Shown here piece after piece: positions 52,075 to 60,200 of a stretch of DNA of 64,000 nt (the stretch's first letter is position 1; each line of letters begins with the position of its first letter). The stretch is taken from assembly GCA_902762385.1 (NCBI GenBank), contig CACWNQ010000013.1:1-64000 (forward strand). The letters run 5' to 3'. Source of the DNA: an uncultured Bacteroidales bacterium. GTDB taxonomy: Bacteria > Bacteroidota > Bacteroidia > Bacteroidales > Muribaculaceae. The position numbers and the translations under genes are program-made. The notes beneath the pieces are model-generated. The model did not search any database. It was given only the letters and a program-made list of their open reading frames with translations, and was not told the origin of the DNA.

Positions 52075-52770
52075 TTAAAATCCCATGATGATTCCAGTCG
52101 TGAAGGGTGTAAAAGCAACAGCATGGCGCTCTTGCAGAACGTGGCATGGACTGTAACGCACATAGGCACCAATGAATTTCCACTTAATGCCACCCAGAAT
52201 ATCGACCGTGACAGGCACTTGATGAATCTTATTGCTCGATTCCTTGACTTTCTCGCCATTGAGAGTATAAATAGTCTCGACGCTAGCATGCAGATTAAAG
52301 TTCATCACAGGTCCGGCAAAGATGTCGACAGTGCTGAACAAGCGCTGACGCACAAGCACTGGAACCGTGAGCGAAAACACTTTCACACGAGACGACTTGG
52401 GATTAGCGCCTTCGGGATAAGGAACTACCGATAGGTAGTAATTATTCTGCTGAAAGCGCACACCGTTATTTAACTTGAAATTTCGCCAGTCGATACCCAC
52501 ACCGGCAGTAATGCGTTGTCCGTGCCTCGTTTTGAACTTGGTGCCAATTACGTTAAGCCAACCAATGTCGATGCTGCGCCCCATGTTAACGTCGATGCCA
52601 CTAGCATTGTCCCAGCCAATGACAAAACCTCCGGTATAGATGTTCCATCCCACACTGTCGGTACAAAGAGGGTACCAGTCGACTTGGATGTATTCGTCCT
52701 TGTCTTTGCTGCCAGCCCACGATGTAAGGGCGATAACAACACATATAATAACAGCTAATAATTTCTTCAT
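52075..52770 (-). CDS. Exported outer-membrane-barrel-like protein, unknown function
   Basis: A 231-residue protein with signal peptide MKKLLAVIICVVIALTSWA. Repeated amphipathic strands (GGFVIGWDNASGIDVNMG, RITAGVGIDWRNFKLN, VTVDILGGIKWKFIGAYVRYSP) ending in IIMGF indicate a small beta-barrel with a C-terminal Phe. No named family is recognised with confidence; PorT-like outer membrane proteins are the nearest type. A promoter module ends only 4 bases before the ATG, so the message may be leaderless. Confidence 0.65.
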   Translation of the reverse strand: MKKLLAVIICVVIALTSWAGSKDKDEYIQVDWYPLCTDSVGWNIYTGGFVIGWDNASGIDVNMGRSIDIGWLNVIGTKFKTRHGQRITAGVGIDWRNFKLNNGVRFQQNNYYLSVVPYPEGANPKSSRVKVFSLTVPVLVRQRLFSTVDIFAGPVMNFNLHASVETIYTLNGEKVKESSNKIHQVPVTVDILGGIKWKFIGAYVRYSPCHVLQERHAVAFTPFTTGIIMGF

Positions 52771-52772
52771 GG

Positions 52773-52846
52773 TGCAAAATTAGTGCAAGTCGAGTGAAAT
52801 GCCAAATTTATTTGAGCATTTCCAAGACGCAGCCTAATTTATCCAA
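52773..52846 (-). promoter_or_regulatory. Repeated promoter module, copy R4
   Basis: On the minus strand GATAAATTAGGC, then TTTG, 20 bases and TAATTTTG, nearly identical to R2. The -7 box G is at 52775 and the barrel gene starts at 52770. Confidence 0.75.
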
Positions 52847-52932
52847 CATTAGTGCAAGCTGAGAGAAATACAAAATCAAAGACGAAGTTTTTAATTTTTA
52901 TTTCCGAGGTGCAGCCTAATTTATCTAAAAAT
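52847..52932 (-). promoter_or_regulatory. Repeated promoter module, copy R5
   Basis: On the minus strand TTTTTAGATAAATTAGGC, CACCTCGG, then TTTG, 19 bases and TAATGTTG. It is directly upstream of R4, forming a tandem pair like R1-R2. Confidence 0.7.
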
Positions 52933-53156
52933 TAGTGCATCTTGAACCTATCTCACTCAGTATAATCAGTTAACACATTCTGGTGGGCAAACTGCATATA
53001 TTTGAGAGAAATTTGCTAAATTTGTAGCGTAAATTAAATATAGAGCCATTTGAGATGAAGCTAAATGGTGCCTAGCCAAATCTTATAAACCAAACACAAG
53101 AGACTAATTTATAGGGAATAATAATATTTTTGTTACTTATTTAAATTATTTATCAC

Positions 53157-54029
53157 ATGAAAAGAATTAGCAAATTCATTCTTGCCACCATCTTCGTTCT
53201 GTGTGGCACAATTACGGTCTTCGCAGGTCAAGACGAGCAAAATGGTCATGCCTATTTCACGCAGGCTGAGTTACCTAACATGGTAAACTTCTTGCCACCC
53301 CCACCTGAATTTGAGTCGTCGCGCTTTGCTGCCGACCAGACCCAATACCTTTGGGGCATTCGTCAACGCCAAGACCCTGAGCGCGCCGCAATGGCAATTC
53401 GTGACGCTGTTTATGGAATGCAAACAATCATTCAAGAGTTCTGCCCTATTCTCGGCCTTGAAATCAGTAAGACAGGCACTCCTGAGTTGTACACTCTCAT
53501 GCAGGACGTAGGTGCTACTTGCGACAGTATTAGCGACCGCGCAAAACAGGAATACAAGCGCACTCGTCCCTTCGTATACTATAACCAGCAAACCCTTGTG
53601 CCTGAACAAGAGGAGTCGCACATCAACAATGGTTCCTACCCTTCGGGACACACCGTTCTCGGCTGGACTATGGCCTTGTTACTGTCGGACATCAACCCTG
53701 CTGTTGCCGACCAATTGCTGGCTCGAGGTTATGAGTATGGCCAAAGTCGCGTCATTGCTGGATACCACTGGCAAAGCGACGTGGATGCCGGACGTCTGGG
53801 TGGATCGGTGCTTTATGCCAAGTTGCAAGGCAATGAGCGTTTCCGCGAGCAGTTGGCTAAGGCTCAACAAGAATTTAATCAACTGACAGGTGGAACAAGC
53901 GGTGTTGCCAAGAACACAATAAGCACATCCGTCGGTTCTTCGCAGGCTTACACAATAAGCGGTATTCCCGCCACAAGTGAAACACGAGGCATTATTATCC
54001 AAAACGGTAAAAAGATAATCAGGCGATAA
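53157..54029 (+). CDS. Secreted PAP2 (class A acid phosphatase-like) phosphatase
   Basis: A 290-residue exported phosphatase. Signal peptide: MKRISKFILATIFVLCGTITVFA. The vanadium-type phosphatase motifs are complete: K-x6-RP (K near 128, in AKQEYKRTRP), PSGH (162-165, in SYPSGHT) and SR-x5-H-x3-D in QSRVIAGYHWQSDVD. The YFTQAELPN and PPPPEF openings resemble PhoN-type class A acid phosphatases. It hydrolyses phosphate monoesters in the periplasm or outside. The C-terminal AYTISGIPATSETRGIIIQNGKKIIRR segment is a divergent version of the sorting-like tail seen in two other secreted proteins here. Confidence 0.9.
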   Translation: MKRISKFILATIFVLCGTITVFAGQDEQNGHAYFTQAELPNMVNFLPPPPEFESSRFAADQTQYLWGIRQRQDPERAAMAIRDAVYGMQTIIQEFCPILGLEISKTGTPELYTLMQDVGATCDSISDRAKQEYKRTRPFVYYNQQTLVPEQEESHINNGSYPSGHTVLGWTMALLLSDINPAVADQLLARGYEYGQSRVIAGYHWQSDVDAGRLGGSVLYAKLQGNERFREQLAKAQQEFNQLTGGTSGVAKNTISTSVGSSQAYTISGIPATSETRGIIIQNGKKIIRR

Positions 54030-54048
54030 GTCTTGACCAAAGATTGTT

Positions 54049-54082
54049 GCGCCGACACCCGTCCAAGTCCGGGTGTCGGCGC
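54049..54082. terminator. Terminator of the PAP2 gene
   Basis: GCGCCGACACCCG pairs perfectly with CGGGTGTCGGCGC over an 8-base loop. The T-run is poor. Confidence 0.75.
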
Positions 54083-54179
54083 TCATTGTTTCTATATCAA
54101 ATGCTATCATGTATAGTGCAACAACATTAAAAAGGAAAACTTTTTTTGATACAATATTAACAATTTTGTTAGAATTTTC

Positions 54180-54210
54180 TTGCATTATTCAAAATAATGT
54201 TTTTACTTTG
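54180..54210 (+). promoter_or_regulatory. TetR-gene promoter with embedded palindromic operator
   Basis: TTG, 20 bases and TTACTTTG give a near-consensus promoter. Between the two elements lies a perfect 17-base palindrome CATTATT CAA AATAATG (54183-54199), well placed for autorepression by the TetR protein encoded 92 bases downstream. Confidence 0.6.
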
Positions 54211-54301
54211 CGACATTAATTTGTTAACAGTTTTGTTAATAAAAGAAGAATAATTACATAACCAAGTATTATTCAGTCTTTTAAATTGACACTTTTATAT
54301 T

Positions 54302-54931
54302 ATGACAAAGCATCAGAACAACAAAGAGCAAACGATACTTGCCGCTGCCAAGGAAGAATTTCTTGACAAAGGATATGATGGCGCCCGCACCACATCGATA
54401 GCTCGCAATGCCGGTGTGACCCATGCCATGCTACACTACTACTTCAAGACTAAGGAGCAGCTCTTTGAGCGCATTTTTCACGAGACCATTGGAATGCTTG
54501 TAGAAGGTATTTTAGAGGTATTCACCCAGACCGAGAAGCCATTTAAGGAGCGCATGGCTGAAGCATTGGACATTCACTTTGAAGTAATCAGGCAGAATCC
54601 CCGTCTTCCACTTTTCATGATAAGGGAAGTCGCTTCTCGACCAGAACGTTTTGCCGTTATAAAAAACGTGATTAGCTCCTTCGCCGGCAACTTACTTGCT
54701 ACAATGCAACATGACATCGACCAAGCAGTATCTAACAGCGAAATAAGCCATATCGATGCCACAACCCTCCTTCTCGACATGGTATCGCTCAACGTGTTCC
54801 CATTCATCGTAAAACCGGTGTTTGAGGCAGCTACAGGTCTAGACCTGAATGCCGACAGCAAATTTTGGGACATAAGAAAACAAGAAAACATAGAACTGAT
54901 AATGCGACGATTAACACCCTCACAAACATGA
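54302..54931 (+). CDS. TetR-family transcriptional regulator
   Basis: A 209-residue repressor. The N-terminal helix-turn-helix domain (about 8-55) reads EQTILAAAKEEFLDKGYDGARTTSIARNAGVTHAMLHYYFKTKEQLFERIF, the classic TetR pattern. The C-terminal two thirds is a ligand-binding bundle. It is the first gene of an efflux operon and overlaps the TolC gene by ATGA, so it is likely a local regulator of that pump. A palindrome inside the upstream promoter is the candidate operator. Confidence 0.93.
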   Translation: MTKHQNNKEQTILAAAKEEFLDKGYDGARTTSIARNAGVTHAMLHYYFKTKEQLFERIFHETIGMLVEGILEVFTQTEKPFKERMAEALDIHFEVIRQNPRLPLFMIREVASRPERFAVIKNVISSFAGNLLATMQHDIDQAVSNSEISHIDATTLLLDMVSLNVFPFIVKPVFEAATGLDLNADSKFWDIRKQENIELIMRRLTPSQT

Positions 54932-56208
54932 AACGAATAATATTATTAATCCTAAGCACCCTCATTCTACTTAGCGCTAATGCACAGCTAACCATTGAGC
55001 GCTGCCAGCAACTGGCGCGAGAGAACTACCCTCTCATCAGGCAATATGGGCTTATTGAGCAAAGCAGCAAGTACACCCTCGACAACATCAAGCACTCGTG
55101 GCTACCACAAGTAAACCTGAGCGCACAAGCCACCTATCAGAACGAGACCCCATCGTTTCCCGACCAAATGAAAGCGATGCTCGCCACTAGTGGCCTAGAG
55201 ATGAAAGGCCTAGCCAAGGACCAGTATCGTGTGCAGCTCGATGTAAACCAAAAGATTTATGATGGCGGCAAAGCCAGCAGCGAGCGCGCTCTAAGCGAGG
55301 CACAAGACTTAGAACAAAAAGCACAGACCGACGTTGACCTCTACAGCCTCAACAAGCGCGTGAATGACCTATTCTTCGGCGTGCTTCTCATGGACGACCG
55401 CATCAAGCAGACCGACATGACTCTTGAAATGCTCAACGGAAACCTCGACAAGTTGCAGTCGCATGTGCGTAACGGAGTAGCCACTACAGCCGATGAGAGC
55501 ATGCTGCGCGCCGAAATCATGACAGTGGAGCAAGGCAAGACCACCATGGTATGGAATCGAGAGGCCTATAAGCACATGCTCGAGATACTCATTGGTGAAC
55601 AGTTGGGCGGCCGAAGTTTAGTGCGTCCCAACAACATGGAACCAGGAGCAAAAACCATAAACCGACCTGAGCTCCGCCTTATCGATGCCAAGATAGGTAC
55701 CCTAAATGCCCGCGAGAAGGCTATTAATGCCTCGGTTCTGCCCGTAATCAGCGCTTTTGGCCAAGCTTTCTACGGATACCCAGGATACAACACCTTTGAG
55801 AACATGCTTAACCACAAGTGGTCGCTCAACGCCATGGTGGGAGTGCGAGCCACCTGGAGCCTAAGCAGCCTCTATGACCGAAAGAATAATTTGAGCAAAC
55901 TCACAACCGCCCGTCAGCAAGCCGAGCTTCAACGTGACGTGTTCCTGCTAAACACCCGCCTGGAAGTTAGCCACGAGAACGATGAAATATCTCGTCTGCG
56001 TGAGCTAATCGCCAGCGATGCTACCATAGTGGGCCTGCGTCGCAACGTGCGCCTTGCCGAGGAGTCGAAATTGCGCAATGGTGTCATCGACATCCATCGC
56101 CTTGTGGAGCGCATAACCGACGAGAATACTGCCGCCCAGTCGCAAATAATACACAGCATTGAGTTACTGAAAACCATATATGACTTAAAAAATACTATAA
56201 ACCAATGA
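54928..56208 (+). CDS. TolC-family outer membrane efflux protein
   Basis: A 426-residue protein with signal peptide MKRIILLILSTLILLSANA. LTIERCQQLARENYPLIRQYGLIEQSSKYTLDNIKHSWLPQVNLSAQATYQ is the TolC/OEP start. Long helical coiled-coil regions alternate with barrel strands in two repeats. It would form the outer-membrane channel of the pump encoded by the next genes. The ATG at 54928 overlaps the TetR stop, and the 3' end overlaps the HlyD-like gene by ATGA. Confidence 0.9.
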   Translation: MKRIILLILSTLILLSANAQLTIERCQQLARENYPLIRQYGLIEQSSKYTLDNIKHSWLPQVNLSAQATYQNETPSFPDQMKAMLATSGLEMKGLAKDQYRVQLDVNQKIYDGGKASSERALSEAQDLEQKAQTDVDLYSLNKRVNDLFFGVLLMDDRIKQTDMTLEMLNGNLDKLQSHVRNGVATTADESMLRAEIMTVEQGKTTMVWNREAYKHMLEILIGEQLGGRSLVRPNNMEPGAKTINRPELRLIDAKIGTLNAREKAINASVLPVISAFGQAFYGYPGYNTFENMLNHKWSLNAMVGVRATWSLSSLYDRKNNLSKLTTARQQAELQRDVFLLNTRLEVSHENDEISRLRELIASDATIVGLRRNVRLAEESKLRNGVIDIHRLVERITDENTAAQSQIIHSIELLKTIYDLKNTINQ

Positions 56209-57347
56209 AAAAGATAATCTTCATCATGAGCATTGCCGCAATAGTCACGGCATGCAGCAACGACAACGATTGGGATGCCACTGGCACCTTCGAAGCTACT
56301 GAAGTTGTGGTAAGCGCCAAAGGCTCAGGCGAAATCAAATCGCTGAACATCGAGGAGGGACAAGAAGTGGAGGCCAACACTCAACTTGGCTATCTCGACA
56401 TGACTCAACTTGAGATACAGAAGGCTCAATTCGACGCTAATCAGCTCAACCTCGACGCTACCAAAGCTGGCCTTGATGCCAACAAGGCCCAACTTGACGC
56501 CAACAAACAGCAAATGAGCGAGACTAAGGCAAACATGAACAGCAGCAAGAAACAAATTGATGCCACTCAAAACTCCAACGACAGTCGCATCCTCGACATC
56601 GAAAGGCAAGTCGCCAGCATCAAGCAGCAGATTGCCAACCTCAAGAAAGAGAAGGCGCGCTTCACCGCAATGCTTAAAGATAATGCTGCATCGCAAAAAC
56701 AGGTAGATGACATTAATTACCAAATACTTGTTCTAGAGAAGCAGTTAGGAGCGAACCAGGATCAGCTATCATCGACAAACCGTGGTCTCTCGAATCAAAG
56801 TCAAGGATATTCTGCACAAAAAGAAGGTGTTGACGCTCAGATGCGAGGTGTGGATGCCCAAATGCGAGGGGTAGATGCTCAGAAGCGTGGCATAGATGCT
56901 CAAAAACGTGGAATTGACGCACAAAAGCAAGGAATAGATGCCCAAAAAGCACTTGTCGATAACCAAATGCAGAACTCTATCATCATGTCGCCAGTGAAAG
57001 GCACAATCCTCACAAAGTATGCACAACAAGGCGAGTTTGCCACCACAGGCAAGCCCTTGTTCAAGGTTGCCGACATGAGCACTGTGTATCTGCGTGCATA
57101 TTTCACTAGCGACCAACTCGCCGACATCAAAATTGGCCAGCAAGTGAAAGTTGTTGCCGACTTCGGTGGTGGAAAGACACGCGAATACACCGGCAAGATA
57201 AGCTGGATTTCGAGCGAGAGCGAGTTCACTCCCAAATCAATTCAGACCAAAGACACTCGTGCCAATCTGGTGTATGCAGTCAAAATAGCAGTCAAAAACG
57301 ACGGACACCTAAAACTAGGCCTGTCGGGCAACGTTATACTCAAGTAA
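56205..57347 (+). CDS. HlyD-family periplasmic adaptor with extended heptad repeat
   Basis: A 380-residue lipoprotein-like adaptor: MKKIIFIMSIAAIVTAC ends in a lipobox Cys. A lipoyl half (about 22-60, ATEVVVSAKGSGEIKSLNIEEGQEV) leads to a long coiled coil (about 60-260) and a closing lipoyl/beta-barrel part (IIMSPVKGTILTKYAQQGEF). The second half of the coiled coil is a near-perfect 7-residue repeat (GVDAQMR or GIDAQKR), seven units, encoded by 21-base repeats at 56826-56972. It links TolC to the ABC permeases. It resembles YbhG/YhiI. Confidence 0.9.
   Translation: MKKIIFIMSIAAIVTACSNDNDWDATGTFEATEVVVSAKGSGEIKSLNIEEGQEVEANTQLGYLDMTQLEIQKAQFDANQLNLDATKAGLDANKAQLDANKQQMSETKANMNSSKKQIDATQNSNDSRILDIERQVASIKQQIANLKKEKARFTAMLKDNAASQKQVDDINYQILVLEKQLGANQDQLSSTNRGLSNQSQGYSAQKEGVDAQMRGVDAQMRGVDAQKRGIDAQKRGIDAQKQGIDAQKALVDNQMQNSIIMSPVKGTILTKYAQQGEFATTGKPLFKVADMSTVYLRAYFTSDQLADIKIGQQVKVVADFGGGKTREYTGKISWISSESEFTPKSIQTKDTRANLVYAVKIAVKNDGHLKLGLSGNVILK
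56826..56972. repeat. 21-base tandem repeat in the HlyD-like gene
   Basis: Seven units encode GVDAQMR, GVDAQMR, GVDAQKR, GIDAQKR, GIDAQKQ, GIDAQKA and LVDNQMQ. This is one coiled-coil heptad per unit, so copy-number change would lengthen the hairpin without changing frame. Confidence 0.9.
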
Positions 57348-57362
57348 TCTTCTCTAAAAGTA

Positions 57363-58289
57363 ATGGACACTAGCACACTGGCAATAGAGGTTAATGGCAT
57401 AAGCAAGAGCTATGACAAAGTCAAAGCTCTCGATCATGTGTCGCTCGAGGTGCAACGTGGCGAAATATTTGGCCTGATAGGTCCCGATGGTGCCGGCAAG
57501 ACTACACTATTCAAAATACTTGTCACACTGCTCAATGCCGATGAAGGCAATGCCAAAGTCGATGGTCTTGATGTGGTTGCCGACTATCGCAAAGTGAGAG
57601 CCAGAGTGGGTTATATGCCAGGCAAATTCTCGCTATATCCCGACCTCACCATCGAGGAGAATATGGAATTCTTTGCCACACTCTTTGGCGTGACAGTTGA
57701 ACAGAACTATGACCTCGTGGCGCCTATCTACAAACAGATTGAGCCTTTCAAGAAACGTCGTGCCGGGCGCTTGTCGGGTGGCATGAAGCAGAAATTGGCA
57801 TTGAGCTGTGCCCTTATCCACAAGCCATCGGTACTATTTCTTGACGAGCCAACCACAGGCGTCGATGCAGTGTCACGAAGCGAGTTTTGGGATATGCTGC
57901 ACAACTTGCGCGAGCAAGGCCTATCGATTCTCGTTTCCACTCCCTATATGGACGAGGCGAGCCGCTGTGACCGCATCGCTTTGTGCAATAACGGGCGCAT
58001 ACTTGACATCGACTCACCTAAACACATGGTAGAGAAATTTGACGGCAAGCTCTTTGGCATCAAGGCACAAGATATGTATGCTTTGCTCAAGTCACTGCGT
58101 GAGGATAAAAGCATCGCCAACTGCTACACTGCAGGTGAGTACCACCACTTGCTTGCAAGTACTGGCTTCAATGCTCAATCATTAGAGCAGCGACTTGCTG
58201 AACTCGGCCACAAAGAGTTGGATATTAAACCTATTGTACCTGATATTGAAGACGTTTTCATTAAACTCCTGAGTAATGAGCAACTCTGA
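57363..58289 (+). CDS. ABC transporter ATP-binding protein (YbhF first-half type)
   Basis: A 308-residue ATPase. Walker A is GPDGAGKTT, the signature is GRLSGGMKQKLAL, Walker B is VLFLDEPTTGVDAVSR, and STPYMDEASRCDRI replaces the usual switch histidine with Y in this subfamily. It matches the N-terminal half of the fused ATPase YbhF. It overlaps the second ATPase gene by 14 bases. With the following genes it powers a drug-type efflux pump. Confidence 0.9.
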   Translation: MDTSTLAIEVNGISKSYDKVKALDHVSLEVQRGEIFGLIGPDGAGKTTLFKILVTLLNADEGNAKVDGLDVVADYRKVRARVGYMPGKFSLYPDLTIEENMEFFATLFGVTVEQNYDLVAPIYKQIEPFKKRRAGRLSGGMKQKLALSCALIHKPSVLFLDEPTTGVDAVSRSEFWDMLHNLREQGLSILVSTPYMDEASRCDRIALCNNGRILDIDSPKHMVEKFDGKLFGIKAQDMYALLKSLREDKSIANCYTAGEYHHLLASTGFNAQSLEQRLAELGHKELDIKPIVPDIEDVFIKLLSNEQL

Positions 58290-59022
58290 CTTTATAATAC
58301 AAGTGAAAGACCTCACCAAGCAGTTTGGCTCTTTCACGGCAGTCGACCACATCACCTTTGAGGTGGAACGTGGCGAGATTTTCGGTTTCCTAGGTGCCAA
58401 CGGAGCTGGCAAGACCACTGCAATGCGCATGCTGTGCGGACTAAGCTACCCAACTAGTGGCAGCGGCACTGTAGCAGGGTTTGACGTAGTAAAAGAAGGC
58501 GAAAAAATCAAGCGGCACATTGGTTACATGAGTCAGCGTTTCTCGCTCTACGACGACCTCACGGTGATGGAAAACATGGAGCTATTTGGTGGCATATATG
58601 GTGTGAAGAGCAAAGAACTCAAAGAGCGTGCTACTGCCCTACTCCACAAACTCGAATTCATTGAGGAACGCGACACAATGGTAGGTGCCCTACCTTTGGG
58701 ATGGAAGCAGAAACTGGCGTTTGCCGTTGCCACTCTTCATCGCCCCGAGATAGTGTTCCTTGACGAGCCCACCGGCGGTGTCGACCCCATAACTCGACGC
58801 CAGTTCTGGGAGATGATTTATCAAGCGTCAAGCGAGGGCACAACCATTTTCGTAACCACACATTATATGGATGAGGCAGAGTATTGCAACCGCATCTCGA
58901 TGATGGTCGATGGCAAAATCAAAGCCCTCGATACTCCCGCCAATCTGAAAAAATCGTTTAATGCCGCATCGATGGACGAGGTTTTCCGCATCCTTGCCCG
59001 CGACGCCCAACGAGGAGACTAA
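58276..59022 (+). CDS. ABC transporter ATP-binding protein (YbhF second-half type)
   Basis: A 248-residue ATPase. Walker A is GANGAGKTT and Walker B is IVFLDEPTGGVDPITRR; the switch region is VTTHYMDEAEYCNRI. The signature loop is LPLGWKQKLAF rather than LSGGQ, as in the C-terminal half of YbhF, suggesting an asymmetric ATPase pair. A double heptamer array separates it from the permease genes. Confidence 0.9.
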   Translation: MSNSDFIIQVKDLTKQFGSFTAVDHITFEVERGEIFGFLGANGAGKTTAMRMLCGLSYPTSGSGTVAGFDVVKEGEKIKRHIGYMSQRFSLYDDLTVMENMELFGGIYGVKSKELKERATALLHKLEFIEERDTMVGALPLGWKQKLAFAVATLHRPEIVFLDEPTGGVDPITRRQFWEMIYQASSEGTTIFVTTHYMDEAEYCNRISMMVDGKIKALDTPANLKKSFNAASMDEVFRILARDAQRGD

Positions 59023-59024
59023 AA

Positions 59025-59059
59025 CAATGCGCAATGCATAATGCACAATGCACAATCAA
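59025..59059. repeat. Heptamer array with core ATGC in the efflux operon
   Basis: Units CAATGCG, CAATGCA, TAATGCA, CAATGCA and CAATCAA begin 3 bases after the ATPase stop codon. Confidence 0.85.
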
Positions 59060-59062
59060 CCG

Positions 59063-59097
59063 AAAACTAATAACTCATAACTGATAACTCATAACTC
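59063..59097. repeat. Heptamer array with core AACTC in the efflux operon
   Basis: Units AAAACTA, ATAACTC, ATAACTG, ATAACTC and ATAACTC run to within 2 bases of the permease start codon. The core matches those at 32778 and 33552. Confidence 0.85.
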
Positions 59098-59099
59098 AC

Positions 59100-60194
59100 A
59101 TGAGAGGTTTTTTGAAATTTGTAAAGAAGGAGACGCTTCACATCTTGCACGACAGCCGCACGATGCTCATTGCACTGCTCATGCCTGTAGTGCAAATATT
59201 GCTCTTCGGCTTTGCCATCTCTACCGAGGTCAACAACGTGAACGTGGCAGTCGTGGTTCCCAAGTGGGACGAGCAGATTAGGCAAAGCGTCAACAAACTG
59301 TCTTCAAACCCATATATTACCTACAAGGGTGCCATCACCGAGCACGACATTGATCAGCATCTGCGCTCAGGCAAGGTGGATGCCATCGTGGTTTTTGCCC
59401 ACGATTTTGACAAACTCATGGCACAATGGAAGCAAAACGGCTACGGCAAAGCAGCGATGCAGTTCATAATGGATGCCTCCAATACAGTTACGGCACAGGC
59501 AGGGGCGGGATACCTCAACAATATCCTCGCAAGCGAACTAATGCAGAGCAACAACATAGTGGAGACCCACATGCTTTTTAACCCACAGATGAAGAGCGCA
59601 TTTAACTTCGTGCCAGGCATTATGGGCATGATTTTCATCTTGATTTGCGCCATGCTCACCTCGGTAGCAATAGTTCGCGAGAAAGAGACTGGCACAATGG
59701 ACGTGCTGCTTGTGTCGCCTGTGCGACCACTCACCATCATCTTCGCCAAGATGACTCCCTATTTCATCCTCTCGTGCATCAATCTCACAACAATACTGCT
59801 GCTTGCTCGATTTGTGCTAGGTATTCCCATGTCGGGCAATCTGGGAAGCATTATCGTCGTGTCGCTAGTGTATTTGGTTCTCTCGCTAGCATTAGGACTG
59901 CTCATTTCCACCATCGCCAAGCAGCAGATTGTGGCATTGCTCATCTCGGCTGCTGTGATGCTTATGCCCATAGTGATGCTCTCGGGCATGATGTTCCCTG
60001 TAGAAAATATGCCAGCCGTACTCAAGCCAGTCTCGGCAATAGTGCCGGCGCGATGGTATATAGATGCCATGCGCAAACTCCTTATTCAAGGTGCTTCATT
60101 CGGTCTCATCCTCAAAGACTTCCTAATCCTTGTGGGAATGACACTGGCTCTGCTGGCTATCGCATTAAAGAATTTCAAAGACAAACTAGAGTAA
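59100..60194 (+). CDS. ABC-2 type permease (YbhS-like)
   Basis: A 364-residue integral membrane protein. One N-terminal helix (IALLMPVVQILLFGFAIS) is followed by a large extracytoplasmic domain (about 40-170) and five C-terminal helices. VREKETGTMDVLLVSPVRPLTIIFAKMTPYF is the ABC-2 coupling region. It resembles YbhS/YhhJ-type drug exporters. Its leader consists entirely of two heptamer arrays. Confidence 0.9.
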   Translation: MRGFLKFVKKETLHILHDSRTMLIALLMPVVQILLFGFAISTEVNNVNVAVVVPKWDEQIRQSVNKLSSNPYITYKGAITEHDIDQHLRSGKVDAIVVFAHDFDKLMAQWKQNGYGKAAMQFIMDASNTVTAQAGAGYLNNILASELMQSNNIVETHMLFNPQMKSAFNFVPGIMGMIFILICAMLTSVAIVREKETGTMDVLLVSPVRPLTIIFAKMTPYFILSCINLTTILLLARFVLGIPMSGNLGSIIVVSLVYLVLSLALGLLISTIAKQQIVALLISAAVMLMPIVMLSGMMFPVENMPAVLKPVSAIVPARWYIDAMRKLLIQGASFGLILKDFLILVGMTLALLAIALKNFKDKLE

Positions 60195-60200
60195 ACGCCC

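Larger units (their letters stand above)
52771..53156. other. Intergenic region with divergent promoters
   Basis: 386 bases holding modules R4 and R5 for the minus-strand barrel gene, and on the plus strand a TAAATTTG box (53017-53024) that could serve the phosphatase gene with a leader of about 125 bases. No gene is seen. Confidence 0.6.

Noticed and set aside
56826-56972. 21-base repeats taken as a mobile or CRISPR-like array
   Set aside because: They are in frame and encode coiled-coil heptads of an HlyD adaptor.
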